64,000 nucleotides of DNA from Pontibacter flavimaris (GTDB lineage Bacteria; Bacteroidota; Bacteroidia; Cytophagales; Hymenobacteraceae): the NCBI RefSeq assembly GCF_001907195.1, contig NZ_LVWA01000002.1, positions 248,001 through 312,000 of the forward strand. Direction: 5' to 3'. Positions 1-8,725 of this stretch are shown here, one piece after another (position 1 is the stretch's first letter; the number at the start of each line of letters is the position of its first letter). The position numbers were made by a program, and so were the translations under genes. The notes beneath the pieces are model-generated. The model was not told the DNA's origin, did no database searches, and worked only from the letters and a program-made list of their open reading frames with translations.

Positions 1-35
1 ATTTTCTTCATAACAGGGGAATCAAAAAAAAGGGA

Positions 36-191
36 TTAGTTGGAGTCGCAGGGGCAGGGTACGTTGCCGCTTTTGCTTTTCTTCATGTATTTAGCCGTTT
101 TTTTCTGCTGAGGGGTTTTGCCGGAGCAGCCCGCCAGCGTGCCGGTGGCCAGGAAGCCCGCTAATACGATATAGGAAATTAACTTTCTCAA
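36..191 (-). CDS. Small lipoprotein of unknown function
   Basis: Reading leftwards from a TTG start gives a 51-residue protein. The N-terminus is RKLISYIVLAGFLATGTLAGC, a signal peptide whose LAGC lipobox puts the lipidated cysteine at residue 22. The short mature part is lysine-rich and ends CPCDSN. A perfect Bacteroidota minus-7 box lies just upstream. The TTG start is inferred because no ATG precedes the signal peptide in frame. I do not recognise the family; the role is unknown, but the lipobox and the promoter make a real gene likely. Confidence 0.55.
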   Translation of the reverse strand: MRKLISYIVLAGFLATGTLAGCSGKTPQQKKTAKYMKKSKSGNVPCPCDSN

Positions 192-208
192 AGCGACTGA
201 ATTTGATG

Positions 209-216
209 CAAATATA
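209..216 (-). promoter_or_regulatory. Minus-7 element of the small lipoprotein gene
   Basis: On the minus strand the sequence is TATATTTG, an exact match to TAnnTTTG, 17 bases before the TTG start. No clear TTG minus-33 element is seen. Confidence 0.4.
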
Positions 217-280
217 AGGTAATTTGCCGGTTTAAGCCCACCTAACAGCGGGCAAATTTAAGTTCTAATCGATACAACCC

Positions 281-1921
281 ATGCAAACTGATCATACTGT
301 TTCCGGACACATCATCGACATCCACAACCAGGAGATTTTCCAGGGCACGGTTCATGTGTCAAACGGCCGCATTTCTAAAATAGTTCGTGAGGCCACCTCC
401 GGCACCAATTACATTCTGCCGGGATTTGTGGATGCCCACGTGCACGTGGAGAGCTCTATGCTGGTGCCATCCGAGTTCGCGCGGCTGGCTGTACCGCATG
501 GTACCGTAGCCACCGTATCGGACCCGCACGAGATCGGCAACGTACTGGGGATAAAGGGCGTGGAGTACATGATCGAGAACGGAAAAAAAGTACCATTTAA
601 GTTCTACTTCGGCGCTCCGTCCTGTGTTCCGGCCACGCCTTTCGAAACCGCCGGCGCAGAGATAACGGCCGCCGACATCGAGAAATTATTCCAGCGCGAG
701 GAGGTAAAGTATCTGGCCGAGATGATGAACTGGCCCGGCGTGCTCAGCCGCAACCCGCAGGTGATGGAGAAGATCGAACTGGCCCAAAAGTATGGCAAAG
801 CCGTGGACGGCCACGCGCCCGGGCTGCGGGGCGAGCAGGCAAAGCTGTACGCCTCGGCCGGCATCACCACCGACCACGAGTGCTTCACGGCCGAGGAGGC
901 CCTGGACAAACTGGCCGTGGGCATGAAGATCCTCATCCGCGAGGGCAGCGCCGCGAAGAACTTCGAAGCCCTGATCCCTTTGCTGCCGGAGCACTATCAA
1001 AACACCATGTTCTGCTCCGACGATAAGCACCCTGATAACTTAGTGGAGGGCCACATCAACCTGCTGGTAAAACGTGCGCTGGCCAAGGGCAACGATCTGT
1101 TTCAGGTGCTGCAGGCGGCCTGCGTGAACCCGGTGGAGCATTACAAACTGGAGGTAGGCCTGTTGCGCGAGGGCGATGAAGCCGATTTTATACTTATCGA
1201 CAACCTAGACAGCTTTAACGTGCTGGCTACTTACATCAACGGCGAACGGGTGGCGGAGAACGGCAGATCCAACATACCCTTCACACCGGGCGAGGAGATC
1301 AACAACTTTGACACGGACGCGAAGGTGGCGCAGCAGTTTGAGGTGCCGGTTGGCGACGCGACCAAGATCCGGGTGATTGAAGCCTTTGACGGGCAGCTGA
1401 TCACCAGGCAAGTATGGGCGACGCCGCGCGTGGAGAATGGATTTATACTTTCGGACGTGGCGCAGGATGTGCTCAAGATCGCCGTGGTGAACCGCTACCA
1501 GAACGCCCTCCCGGCTGTGGCCTTTATCAAGAATGTGGGGTTGAAAGAAGGTGCCATCGCCTCCTCTGTGGGCCACGACTCGCACAACATCATCGCTGTG
1601 GGGGTGGATGACGAAAGTATAGCCCGGGCTGTGAATCTGATCATCGGGGCAAAGGGCGGTGTGGCTGCTGTGCGGAAGAATGAGGAGCAACTGCTGCCGC
1701 TGCCGGTGGCCGGCATCATGTCGGCCCAGGACGGGTACAAGGTGGCGGAGGCCTACGCGGCCATAGACCGTATGAGCAAGGAAATGGGCAGCACGCTGGC
1801 CTCGCCCTTCATGACGCTCTCGTTTATGGCCCTGCTCGTTATCCCCTCGCTCAAGCTCAGCGACCAGGGACTTTTCGATGGCGACACGTTCCAGTTCGTG
1901 CCGGTGGCGGAGAAAGTTTAG
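281..1921 (+). CDS. ade: Adenine deaminase
   Basis: A 546-residue amidohydrolase of the AdeC type, which converts adenine to hypoxanthine and ammonia in purine salvage in the cytoplasm. Metal-binding signatures appear in the expected order: HVHVESSM (about residues 53-60), [13 protein letters not shown], the DGHAPG segment (about residue 177) and DHECF, then [10 protein letters not shown] (about residue 247). The C-terminal half carries the family GHDSHN motif. Length is close to the usual 570-600. The start sits 60 to 100 bases after the divergent lipoprotein promoter. It stands alone, with no purine operon around it. The assignment is secure. Confidence 0.95.
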   Translation: MQTDHTVSGHIIDIHNQEIFQGTVHVSNGRISKIVREATSGTNYILPGFVDAHVHVESSMLVPSEFARLAVPHGTVATVSDPHEIGNVLGIKGVEYMIENGKKVPFKFYFGAPSCVPATPFETAGAEITAADIEKLFQREEVKYLAEMMNWPGVLSRNPQVMEKIELAQKYGKAVDGHAPGLRGEQAKLYASAGITTDHECFTAEEALDKLAVGMKILIREGSAAKNFEALIPLLPEHYQNTMFCSDDKHPDNLVEGHINLLVKRALAKGNDLFQVLQAACVNPVEHYKLEVGLLREGDEADFILIDNLDSFNVLATYINGERVAENGRSNIPFTPGEEINNFDTDAKVAQQFEVPVGDATKIRVIEAFDGQLITRQVWATPRVENGFILSDVAQDVLKIAVVNRYQNALPAVAFIKNVGLKEGAIASSVGHDSHNIIAVGVDDESIARAVNLIIGAKGGVAAVRKNEEQLLPLPVAGIMSAQDGYKVAEAYAAIDRMSKEMGSTLASPFMTLSFMALLVIPSLKLSDQGLFDGDTFQFVPVAEKV

Positions 1922-1984
1922 AGTTTAGGAGTTAGAGCGTTTGAGAGCTGGAGGGTTGTAAAGAAGTAATGCCCTCACTCGCTT

Positions 1985-2808
1985 TTGACGGGTGTGCGGC
2001 AGCCAGTAGCGTTCCGCTATAAGTATAAGTATAAGTATAAGTTTACTTTAAAACCACATCTGCCCCCTCTGCTTCACCCCTCCCCAACCCTCCCCTTTTA
2101 TAGAGGGCCCCTACCCCCAGAACAGGGGAGGGAGTTCTGCAGTACCGGGTCCAACCACCCCAGCCCCTCCTTATCCAAGGAGGGGAGCCTGTATTTACTT
2201 TTGCCAAAGTATAAGTTTCATAGGCGCTGTCCTCGCGCGGACAGGTCGCGACCTGTCCCTACAAAGTATAAACCTGCCCCTCCTGGGAGGGGGATTTATA
2301 CTTGTTGTATCGCTAAAGCCGCAGCTATCGAATGATACCCAGTCCTTGGGTTGAGCGCCTATGCGAGTTTTTCCGGTGCCGAACGCCAGTGAGGCATTGC
2401 GACGCAGGAGCAAAGGAAAAGCTCCCAGCGCGATGCGGGAAGACGAGCCCTCTCGGGCTTGAGAGCACCAAAGCAGGAAATACAACGGTAGGTATGTAAG
2501 TCTGGAGGATGAACGGAAGCTAGAAAGGATAGCTTGTGTCAAGCGGAAGGAAGCGGCGGCTATGGAAGTATGGCCCAATTATAAAGTATAAACCAGCAAG
2601 TATAAAAAGGCACAAGCGGACGCTTGCGCCGGGGAGGGTGTAAGTATAAACTAAAGTATAGCCGAAGTATAAAGTATGGCTTTCCAAGCCAGTCAAGTCA
2701 CAGACTCGACATGATAGTAAGACACAAGCCTGAAGATTTGCGCCAGACGAAATGGCCAGGGACCAGGTTTAAGTTTATACTTCCGCAAACGTCGCAACGT
2801 GAGGTATA
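1985..2808. repeat. Composite repeat cluster A (non-coding)
   Basis: No gene is supported between the adenine deaminase and the response regulator. The stretch is a mosaic of palindromic modules. It starts with a triple AAGTATA run (2019-2042). Then come paired G/C-run hairpins (2062-2195), a 20-base palindrome with its flank (2205-2300), a block of about 240 bases (2322-2570), and a block of about 70 bases (2675-2744). All of these recur, mostly in the opposite orientation, near 22.6-23.3 kb and 52.1-52.8 kb. Short open frames here are repeat-derived. Confidence 0.8.
2239..2258. repeat. 20-base perfect palindrome, copy 1
   Basis: GGACAGGTCGCGACCTGTCC, self-complementary over its whole length. 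It is followed by CTACAAAGTATAA. Identical copies lie at 7713-7732 and 23216-23235. Confidence 0.85.
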
Positions 2809-2862
2809 AAGTATAAAAAGAGGCGGGCGCTCCCAAGGGAACGCCCGCCTCTTTTTATACTT
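2809..2862 (-). terminator. Intrinsic terminator of the response regulator gene
   Basis: A 21-base perfect stem: the left arm begins AAGTATAAAAAG and continues into GGCGGGCG, and the right arm mirrors it and ends CTTTTTATACTT. It lies just past the stop codon of the minus-strand response regulator. The outer arms are copies of the window-wide AAGTATA word. Confidence 0.8.
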
Positions 2863-2870
2863 GTACTTTG

Positions 2871-3308
2871 CTATGCTTCTTTCTTGTTCCCCTCGAAATG
2901 CTTTTTCAGCAGGTTGCTCACCTTCTCGGCGGTCAGGGGCTTGATGAGGTACTCGGCGTTATACTTCTGTGAGTTGGCGGTGTCCTGCGGGTGTGTGGAG
3001 GTAGTCAGCACCACCATCATGATCCGCTGCCTGAACTCGGGGTTCAGGCGCTCGTAGAGGTCCAGCATCTCGAAACCATCCATCACCGGCATGTTGATGT
3101 CCAGGAAGATCAGCTCGGGCTTAAAGTACTCGTCGCTTTCCTCCTCGTAATTGTTGTTGCTCACGTTGTACAGGTAATCGAATGCCTGCTTGCCGTTCAC
3201 GAAAGTACGGATGTGCTTTGCAACCTCCATCCTGTCGAGCAGCCGCTGGTTCAGGAAATTGGTCGTGTCGTCGTCATCAATAAGTAAGATTCCTGACAAT
3301 TTTCTCAT
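2871..3308 (-). CDS. Single-domain response regulator (CheY-like receiver)
   Basis: A 145-residue protein that is a receiver domain and nothing else. The acidic pocket is DDDD at residues 11-14, the phosphoacceptor is Asp70 in FLDINMP, the switch threonine is in VVLTTS (about 102), and the conserved lysine is Lys123 in LIKPL. An insert rich in Asn and acidic residues (about 49-62) before the phosphoacceptor strand is typical of Bacteroidota stand-alone receivers. There is no output domain, so it probably acts by protein-protein contact. No histidine kinase is next to it, so its partner is unknown. It has its own promoter and terminator. Confidence 0.9.
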   Translation of the reverse strand: MRKLSGILLIDDDDTTNFLNQRLLDRMEVAKHIRTFVNGKQAFDYLYNVSNNNYEEESDEYFKPELIFLDINMPVMDGFEMLDLYERLNPEFRQRIMMVVLTTSTHPQDTANSQKYNAEYLIKPLTAEKVSNLLKKHFEGNKKEA

Positions 3309-3362
3309 AGTATTCTATTCACTCGTAAGCGCAGGGGCCGGGAAATAATCCCGGGTCTATTG

Positions 3363-3394
3363 CAAATGTATGTAAACTTTAATTAACTGGACAA
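3363..3394 (-). promoter_or_regulatory. Promoter of the response regulator gene
   Basis: On the minus strand TTG (3392-3394), 21 bases, then TACATTTG (3363-3370), an exact TAnnTTTG. The predicted transcript starts near 3356. A GC hairpin (ccGGGA-aataa-TCCCgg, about 3332-3350) falls in the leader. The rest of the 3395-3570 gap holds nothing I recognise. Confidence 0.55.
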
Positions 3395-3578
3395 TTAAAA
3401 GCGCCCAAATTATCTGCCTCTTCCCTTCCTTACCCCCTGATACTTAGGTAAAAGGTTGGCTTCAAAAGGATAAGCGCTTTAAGTGCCTGTTTGTTTACCA
3501 ACACAGCCAGTTTCCATGCTCGACGCTTGACTTATACTCTAAAAGGCGCCCGATGTTGCCCTAATGAGGGAAATACAA

Positions 3579-3601
3579 AGGCCCGGCAAAGTGCCGGGCC
3601 T
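3579..3601 (-). terminator. Probable terminator of the CBS-like gene
   Basis: Hairpin with arms AGGCCCGGC and GCCGGGCCT just past the stop codon. The T-run that follows on the minus strand is short, so termination may be partial. Confidence 0.5.
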
Positions 3602-3626
3602 CCGTTATACTTTAGCTAAAAAAGAT

Positions 3627-4610
3627 CTAGTCAATGTAGCCTTGCTGGCGCATCCAGTCGTCGTTGTAGACCTTGCCCAGGTAGCGGGTGCCGTGGTCTG
3701 GCAGCAGCACCACCATCACATCGCCCTCCTTCAGGTGCTCCTTGGCGTACTCCAACGCACCATATACCGCCGAGCCACTCGACCAGCCTACAAACAGGCC
3801 TTCCTCGCGGGCCAGGCGGCGCGTCATCACGGCACCGTCCTTATCGGTTACTTTAATAAAGGTGTCGATCAGGTCGAAGTCCACGTTCTTGGGCAGGATG
3901 TCCTCGCCGATGCCTTCCGTGGCGTAGGCGTAGATCTCGTTCTCGTCAAAAATGCCTGTTTCTTTATACTTCTTGAACACCGAGCCATAGGTATCGATAC
4001 CCACTGTTACGATGTTCGGGTTCTGCTCTTTCAGGTACTTGGAGACGCCGGAGATGGTGCCGCCCGTGCCTACGCCGGCAGCCCAGTGCGTAATTTTGCC
4101 CTCGGTCTGCTCCCAGATCTCAGGGCCGGTGGTTTCGTAGTGCGCCGCCGTGTTCGACATGTTGTCGTACTGGTTGGGGTAAAAAGAGTTTGGGATCTCC
4201 TCGTTCAGGCGCTTGGCCACCGAGTAGTAGGAGTCCGGATGGTCGGGGGCCACGTTGGTAGGGCAAACCACCACCTCGGCGCCCAAAGCGCGCAGCACGT
4301 CCATCTTCTCCTTGCTCTGCTTATCCGACAGGGTAAAGATACACTTATAGCCTTTGGCGATGGCCACCAGCGCCAGTCCCATGCCCGTGTTACCGGAGGT
4401 TCCCTCGATGATGGTGCCACCTGGTTTCAGGATACCGGCCTTCTCCGCGTCCTCGATCATTCTGATCGCCATGCGGTCTTTAACCGAGTTGCCCGGGTTG
4501 GCGTACTCTACTTTAGCGAGCACGGTGCCTTTTATACCTTCGGTTACGTTGTTGAGCTTTACAAGCGGGGTGTTACCGATCGCTTCGGTAATATGATTCA
4601 GATATGCCAT
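3627..4610 (-). CDS. Cystathionine beta-synthase-like PLP enzyme
   Basis: A 327-residue fold-type II PLP enzyme. IGNTPLVKL (about 11-19) opens the domain. NPGNSVKDRM carries the Schiff-base lysine. GTSGNTG binds the cofactor phosphate/substrate, GVGTGGTISG the PLP phosphate. EGIGEDILP and the C-terminal GWSSGSAV resemble eukaryotic-type CBS more than CysK. It lacks the N-terminal haem domain and the C-terminal CBS (Bateman) pair. It probably condenses serine (or O-acetylserine) with homocysteine or sulfide. I chose the ATG at 4610 because it starts at the conserved domain and follows a good promoter; a frame extending to 4814 has no family similarity. Specificity between CBS and cysteine synthase is not settled. 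Confidence 0.85.
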   Translation of the reverse strand: MAYLNHITEAIGNTPLVKLNNVTEGIKGTVLAKVEYANPGNSVKDRMAIRMIEDAEKAGILKPGGTIIEGTSGNTGMGLALVAIAKGYKCIFTLSDKQSKEKMDVLRALGAEVVVCPTNVAPDHPDSYYSVAKRLNEEIPNSFYPNQYDNMSNTAAHYETTGPEIWEQTEGKITHWAAGVGTGGTISGVSKYLKEQNPNIVTVGIDTYGSVFKKYKETGIFDENEIYAYATEGIGEDILPKNVDFDLIDTFIKVTDKDGAVMTRRLAREEGLFVGWSSGSAVYGALEYAKEHLKEGDVMVVLLPDHGTRYLGKVYNDDWMRQQGYID

Positions 4611-4634
4611 CTGTTCTGTTTTTGGATTTAGGTG

Positions 4635-4642
4635 CAAATATA
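4635..4642 (-). promoter_or_regulatory. Minus-7 element of the CBS-like gene
   Basis: TATATTTG on the minus strand, an exact TAnnTTTG, 24 bases before the chosen start codon. No clear minus-33 element. Confidence 0.45.
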
Positions 4643-4798
4643 AAGAAAATAAGCCATACCATTGCCCTGCACACGCAATGGCAGGCACGGCGGCTCCCGG
4701 AAAAAAACGCGCATCCGCGGCACCGGGCCTCGCCACTTGATAACCCCGCAGAAGGGCCTGAGGTTCCGGCGCAAAGCCTATATTAGGGGTAACTATTT

Positions 4799-4829
4799 TT
4801 TGCAAGCGCCGCAAAAAAGCCTATTTTTG
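4799..4829 (+). promoter_or_regulatory. Promoter of sucD
   Basis: TTTG (4799-4802), exactly 19 bases, then TATTTTTG (4822-4829). This is a textbook Bacteroidota vegetative promoter. It shows that the upstream in-frame extension of sucD is not translated. Confidence 0.7.
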
Positions 4830-4877
4830 CACAACCTTATCGTAGTACCGTCTATACACAACCTAAATAAGATACAC

Positions 4878-5768
4878 ATGAGTGTTTTAGTAAATAAAGA
4901 TTCGAAAGTGATTGTGCAGGGCTTCACCGGCTCGGAAGGCTCTTTCCACGCATCACAGATGATTGAGTACGGCACAAACGTAGTTGGTGGTGTTACTCCG
5001 GGCAAAGGTGGCAACAACCACCTGGAGCTGCCGGTTTTCAACACAGTGGAAGAGGCTGTGAAGAAGACAGGAGCCGACGTGTCAATCATCTTCGTTCCAC
5101 CGGCTTTCGCTGCCGACGCCATTATGGAGGCCGCCGCTGCCGGTATTAAAGTTATCGTGTGCATTACAGAGGGTATTCCTGTGAAAGACATGGTAGCCGC
5201 TAAAAACTACCTGAAAGGCAAAGACGTGACGCTGATCGGACCTAACTGCCCGGGTGTGATCACGCCAGGCGAGGCGAAGGTTGGCATTATGCCGGGCTTC
5301 GTGTTCAAGCCAGGCCGCATCGGTATCGTTTCCAAGTCCGGTACGTTAACATATGAGGCCGCTGACCAGATCGTGAAGGCTGGCCTGGGCATTTCTACCG
5401 CTATCGGTATCGGTGGTGACCCGATCATCGGAACGCCTACCAAAGACGCGGTTCAGTTGCTGATGGAAGACCCTGAGACGGATGCGATCGTGATGATCGG
5501 TGAAATTGGCGGTAACTACGAGGCCATGGCTGCCCAGTACATCAGCGAAACAGGCAACAAGAAGCCGGTGGTTGGCTTCATCGCAGGCCAGACGGCTCCG
5601 GCTGGTCGCAGAATGGGCCACGCGGGCGCTATCGTGGGTGGTGCTGACGATACGGCTGCCGCTAAAATGAAGATCATGCGCGAGAACGGCATCCACGTGG
5701 TGGAGTCTCCTGCCGAGATCGGCGACGCGATGGTTAAAGCCCTGCAAGAGGCCGGCATTAACGCATAG
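4878..5768 (+). CDS. sucD: Succinyl-CoA synthetase, alpha subunit
   Basis: A 296-residue protein that forms the CoA-binding and phospho-histidine subunit of succinate-CoA ligase in the TCA cycle, making ATP or GTP from succinyl-CoA. Visible are the CoA-binding [10 protein letters not shown] start, [32 protein letters not shown], and the active-site histidine in [10 protein letters not shown] near the C-terminus. The start at 4878 lies downstream of a strong promoter and matches the family N-terminus. The beta subunit (sucC) is not adjacent, which is common in Bacteroidota. Confidence 0.96.
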   Translation: MSVLVNKDSKVIVQGFTGSEGSFHASQMIEYGTNVVGGVTPGKGGNNHLELPVFNTVEEAVKKTGADVSIIFVPPAFAADAIMEAAAAGIKVIVCITEGIPVKDMVAAKNYLKGKDVTLIGPNCPGVITPGEAKVGIMPGFVFKPGRIGIVSKSGTLTYEAADQIVKAGLGISTAIGIGGDPIIGTPTKDAVQLLMEDPETDAIVMIGEIGGNYEAMAAQYISETGNKKPVVGFIAGQTAPAGRRMGHAGAIVGGADDTAAAKMKIMRENGIHVVESPAEIGDAMVKALQEAGINA

Positions 5769-5800
5769 TCATACTTAGAAAGTATAGTCTAAAGTATAAA

Positions 5801-5830
5801 ACGAGGCTGCTCTTAAACGGGCAGCCTCGT
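5801..5830 (+). terminator. Terminator of sucD
   Basis: Hairpin ACGAGGCTGC/GCAGCCTCGT followed by TTTTTGTTT, 30 bases past the stop. Confidence 0.8.
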
Positions 5831-5939
5831 TTTTGTTTATGGTTCGGCAGGATTATAAAGTATGGGGAGCAGGGATAGAGCGTACTGTCCCGTTAAGAAG
5901 ACGATTCTTCCAAATCTCAGCCTAACCTACTCCATCCTA

Positions 5940-6055
5940 CCCTCGCTCGCCTCTGGCGAGTGTGAGCTACCTGGTGGCGTCCCGCCACGTATCCTCAAAA
6001 CCTGAAGCGGCCAGAGGCCGCCCCATAACGCACACTCGCCGGAGGCGAGCGAGGG
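5940..6055. repeat. Three-way-junction inverted repeat
   Basis: Two 25-base arms (5940-5964 and 6031-6055) pair with one G-U. Inside are two more hairpins, GTGGCG-tcc-CGCCAC (about 5974-5988) and GCGGCC-aga-GGCCGC (about 6007-6021). A further small hairpin, CGAGCGT-cc-ACGCTCG, lies at about 6083-6098. The 5831-6122 gap holds nothing else that I can see. Confidence 0.7.
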
Positions 6056-6122
6056 CAAGCGTGCTAAATTCGCTGGTTATAGCGCGAGCGTCCACGCTCG
6101 AGGACCTTTGGAGTAGCTTGAT

Positions 6123-6620
6123 TTATACTTGCTGATGCGCTTTACATAGCTCAAGTATAAACTTACTGTTTGGGGTGATGTGCACCCATACTTTATCCCC
6201 TACATCAAACCTGTTATATACCTCTTCCCTAACATTTAATTTCTTGTCATCAACTGACAAGGTATACTTGATTAAATGAGGCTGTGAGGTTGCATCAGCA
6301 GCAGGATTACCGTGCCATCCCCAATTGGTTATGGCTTCCTTTGCTGTTACATGAGCTCTATAAGTATACTTTACCCCAGTTACCAGGTCTTTCAAATGAT
6401 CTTTAGTGGAGTAGTAAAGAAACCCAATAAACCCTGCAACAGACACAAGAACAGCAGATAAGATGATGAAGGGTGTCTGCTGTTTCATTGAAAGGAATAA
6501 AACTACTGCTGCAGTTACAAGCAACATGACTATTCCAACAAGCGCATTGCTTATTAGAATCTGCTTTAGTTCGAGCCATACTTTGTTTCTGTCAGCGCTG
6601 CTCAACTTTTCTTCTTGCAT
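6123..6620 (-). CDS. Membrane protein of unknown function
   Basis: 165 residues. Two hydrophobic helices (about 25-45 and 51-71) follow a short charged N-terminus, then a soluble domain of about 90 residues rich in beta-type sequence (KYTYRAHVTAKEAI, KYTLSVDDKK, FDVGDKVWVHI). The C-terminal part resembles small OB-like or DUF3592-like extracytoplasmic domains in shape, but I cannot place it in a family. Codon use is less GC-rich than the neighbours. It ends next to the repeat-filled gap and shares no obvious operon. Confidence 0.7.
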   Translation of the reverse strand: MQEEKLSSADRNKVWLELKQILISNALVGIVMLLVTAAVVLFLSMKQQTPFIILSAVLVSVAGFIGFLYYSTKDHLKDLVTGVKYTYRAHVTAKEAITNWGWHGNPAADATSQPHLIKYTLSVDDKKLNVREEVYNRFDVGDKVWVHITPNSKFILELCKAHQQV

Positions 6621-6666
6621 ACGTGAGGTGGTTTGTGCAATACTCGCAGGAGGCGAGCAAAGTCTC

Positions 6667-7644
6667 TTAGTTTCTCCCCACCATCTGGTCCATCACCCAA
6701 GACGTGCGCGCGGCAGAGGCGGCAGAACCGGGGCATTTCCCTTTACCGGTTAGCTCTTCCACAATAGACTGGATAAAGGGCTGCTGCACGTGCTGCGGTA
6801 ACGGAAGCAGAAACTCGTCGGTGCCAGCTGCTGTCTCCAGAAGTATGGGCTTGCGGGCAAACGTGGGGAAAGTGATGCGGCCTGCGCTGCCGACAATCTC
6901 TATAAGATCGGCCTGCTGCTGTTCGGCCACACTGAAGCACCACAAGCCGCTGCCCAGCACACCGCTCTCGAACCTGAACTGCGCGGTTACCATATCCTCT
7001 GCATCGTATAAGCCGGCCTGGTTAGCTATTTGCCCGGAGGCCGACACGATTGGCCCAAGTATAAAATCCAGGATATCGAGCTGGTGCGGGGCCAGGTCGT
7101 GGAACAGGCCTCCGCCCGAGATCTCCGGCTGCACGCGCCACGGCAGGTCGTCCCCGTACATTTTTGGCTGCAGCGGCTGGCATAGCTTTATACTTACAAA
7201 ACGGACATCCCCAATCGCCTTTTGCTCCAGCAGCTCCTTTACCTTTAGGAAGGGGGCCTGGCTACGGCGGTAAAAGGCCACGAAAAGCGGCACATCCGCC
7301 TGCTTACAGGCCATAATCATCTCCTGACACTGCGCATGGTTCAGCGCCATGGGTTTCTCTACATACACTGGTTTGCCGGCGGCGGCCACCTGCAAAGTAT
7401 AAGCCGCATGCGAGTCGGGGGGCGTGGCAATGTATACCGCGTCTACCTCCGGGTCATGTATCAGTTCCTCGGCCTTGTCATACCATTTGGGTACGCCGTG
7501 GCGCTCGGCATAGTCGCGTGCCTTGGCACCATCGCGGCGCATCACGGCCACCAGTTCAGAGTTTTCGATCTTGTTAAAGGCCGGACCACTTTTCACTTCC
7601 GTCACGTCGCCGCAACCGATAATTCCCCACCTTACTTTTTGCAT
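6667..7644 (-). CDS. Gfo/Idh/MocA family oxidoreductase
   Basis: 325 residues, an NAD(P)-dependent sugar or polyol dehydrogenase-type protein. The Rossmann motif GIIGCGDVTE is at residues 7-16. The nucleotide-binding IATPPDSHA is near residue 75 and the catalytic-lysine motif VEKPMA near 97. The C-terminal substrate domain contains GGGLFHDLAPHQLDIL. The substrate cannot be read from the sequence. It lies tail-to-tail-free on the same strand as oxyR but separated by a palindrome, so it is probably its own unit. Confidence 0.88.
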   Translation of the reverse strand: MQKVRWGIIGCGDVTEVKSGPAFNKIENSELVAVMRRDGAKARDYAERHGVPKWYDKAEELIHDPEVDAVYIATPPDSHAAYTLQVAAAGKPVYVEKPMALNHAQCQEMIMACKQADVPLFVAFYRRSQAPFLKVKELLEQKAIGDVRFVSIKLCQPLQPKMYGDDLPWRVQPEISGGGLFHDLAPHQLDILDFILGPIVSASGQIANQAGLYDAEDMVTAQFRFESGVLGSGLWCFSVAEQQQADLIEIVGSAGRITFPTFARKPILLETAAGTDEFLLPLPQHVQQPFIQSIVEELTGKGKCPGSAASAARTSWVMDQMVGRN

Positions 7645-7712
7645 CGTTTTATACTTTTAGACTCTGTGATTTTAACACCGCGTTGCGCAAATGGCCTGGC
7701 TTCGTTAGCTTC

Positions 7713-7732
7713 GGACAGGTCGCGACCTGTCC
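7713..7732. repeat. 20-base perfect palindrome, copy 2
   Basis: Same GGACAGGTCGCGACCTGTCC as at 2239 and 23216, here alone between the oxidoreductase and oxyR, followed by CTATAAACTTTA. Confidence 0.85.
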
Positions 7733-7741
7733 CTATAAACT

Positions 7742-8680
7742 TTACTTTATGGCCACCACCTTTGCCTTCTCGCGGTTTTTTATACTTGCCGGAATACAGT
7801 TCAGGATCTCCTGGCGCAGGGCCTCGATCAGCTTTTTCTTCAGGAAGCTGCGGTGCACCACCAGGCTCACCTCGCGCAGCGGCTGCGGCTCCTCAAACGT
7901 GCGCACCAGCTTTCGCTTCTCCTCCGGCATCTCCAGCACCGACAGCTCCGGCAGCAGGGTCAGGCCGTGCTGCGTCTCCACAATGCGTCTCAGGGTTTCC
8001 AGTGATCCGCTCTTGTAGTCGAGGTGGCTGCCCGGATCGGCGCTGCCGCCGCGGTTGCAGATATTAAGCACCTGGCTCCGGAAGCAGTGGCCCTCGTTCA
8101 GCACCCAAAGCGAGCTCAGGTCCAGCTCATCGGCGGCAATGCGGGACTGTTGCGCCAGCGGGTGTTTGGGGTTGATATAAGCCACAAAGGCCTCGTAGAA
8201 CAGCGGCAGCTCCTTTATACTTTTAGTAGCCAGCGGCGTTACCAGCAGGCCCACGTCCAGCAACTCGTGGTTCAGCTTCTCCACGATCTCATCCGTCAGC
8301 AGCTCCTGCACCACCACGCGTACCTGCGGGTGTTTCTCCAGAAAGCTGGTAATAAACAGCGGGATCAGGTATGGGGCCAGCGTCGGGATAACGCCGATGC
8401 GGAGCTCACCGCTAAGTTCCAGCTTCTGGTTCTGCACCAGTTCCTGTATCTTCTTGCTCTCGGCCAGCACCACGCGCGCCTGTGCGATGATCTCCTTGCC
8501 CAGTTCGGTGGGCCGCACGGGCACGCGGCTACGGTCGAACAGCTGCACGCCCAGCTCCTCCTCCAGCTTCTGCAGCTGCATACTTAGCGTGGGCTGGGTT
8601 ACAAAGCAATTCTCTGCGGCAGTGGCAAAGTGGCGATACGTATCCACGGCCACCAGGTATTCTAACTGTACTAAAGTCAT
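7742..8680 (-). CDS. oxyR: Hydrogen peroxide sensor, LysR family
   Basis: 312 residues. A winged helix-turn-helix at residues 1-60 (TAAENCFVTQPTLSMQLQKLE) is followed by a periplasmic-binding-like sensor domain. The redox pair is Cys199 and Cys208 in GHCFRSQVLNIC, with the same spacing and numbering as in E. coli OxyR, so it should form the peroxide-induced disulfide. It is divergent from dps-ahpC-ahpD, its expected targets. Its own promoter contains a possible OxyR dyad, consistent with autoregulation. The assignment to OxyR rather than another LysR protein rests on the cysteines and the neighbours. Confidence 0.93.
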   Translation of the reverse strand: MTLVQLEYLVAVDTYRHFATAAENCFVTQPTLSMQLQKLEEELGVQLFDRSRVPVRPTELGKEIIAQARVVLAESKKIQELVQNQKLELSGELRIGVIPTLAPYLIPLFITSFLEKHPQVRVVVQELLTDEIVEKLNHELLDVGLLVTPLATKSIKELPLFYEAFVAYINPKHPLAQQSRIAADELDLSSLWVLNEGHCFRSQVLNICNRGGSADPGSHLDYKSGSLETLRRIVETQHGLTLLPELSVLEMPEEKRKLVRTFEEPQPLREVSLVVHRSFLKKKLIEALRQEILNCIPASIKNREKAKVVAIK

Positions 8681-8725
8681 TTCTCAAGATAAGAATAATC
8701 CATACTTCATGGGCTCTACCCCTTG

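Noticed and set aside
2019-2042. Tandem AAGTATA run as a possible CRISPR or microsatellite array
   Set aside because: The units are only about six bases long with no spacers. It is a dense patch of the window-wide word.
1985-2578. Short open frames within repeat cluster A
   Set aside because: They translate palindromic repeats (for example the YKYKYK run) and have equivalents in the other clusters that are not in frame.
3564-4631. Long open frame opposite the CBS-like gene (355 codons)
   Set aside because: It mirrors the codon pattern of the real gene on the other strand, has no family motif and covers a terminator.
4662-4877. N-terminal extension of sucD
   Set aside because: It contains the sucD promoter (4799-4829), and the protein similarity begins at 4878.
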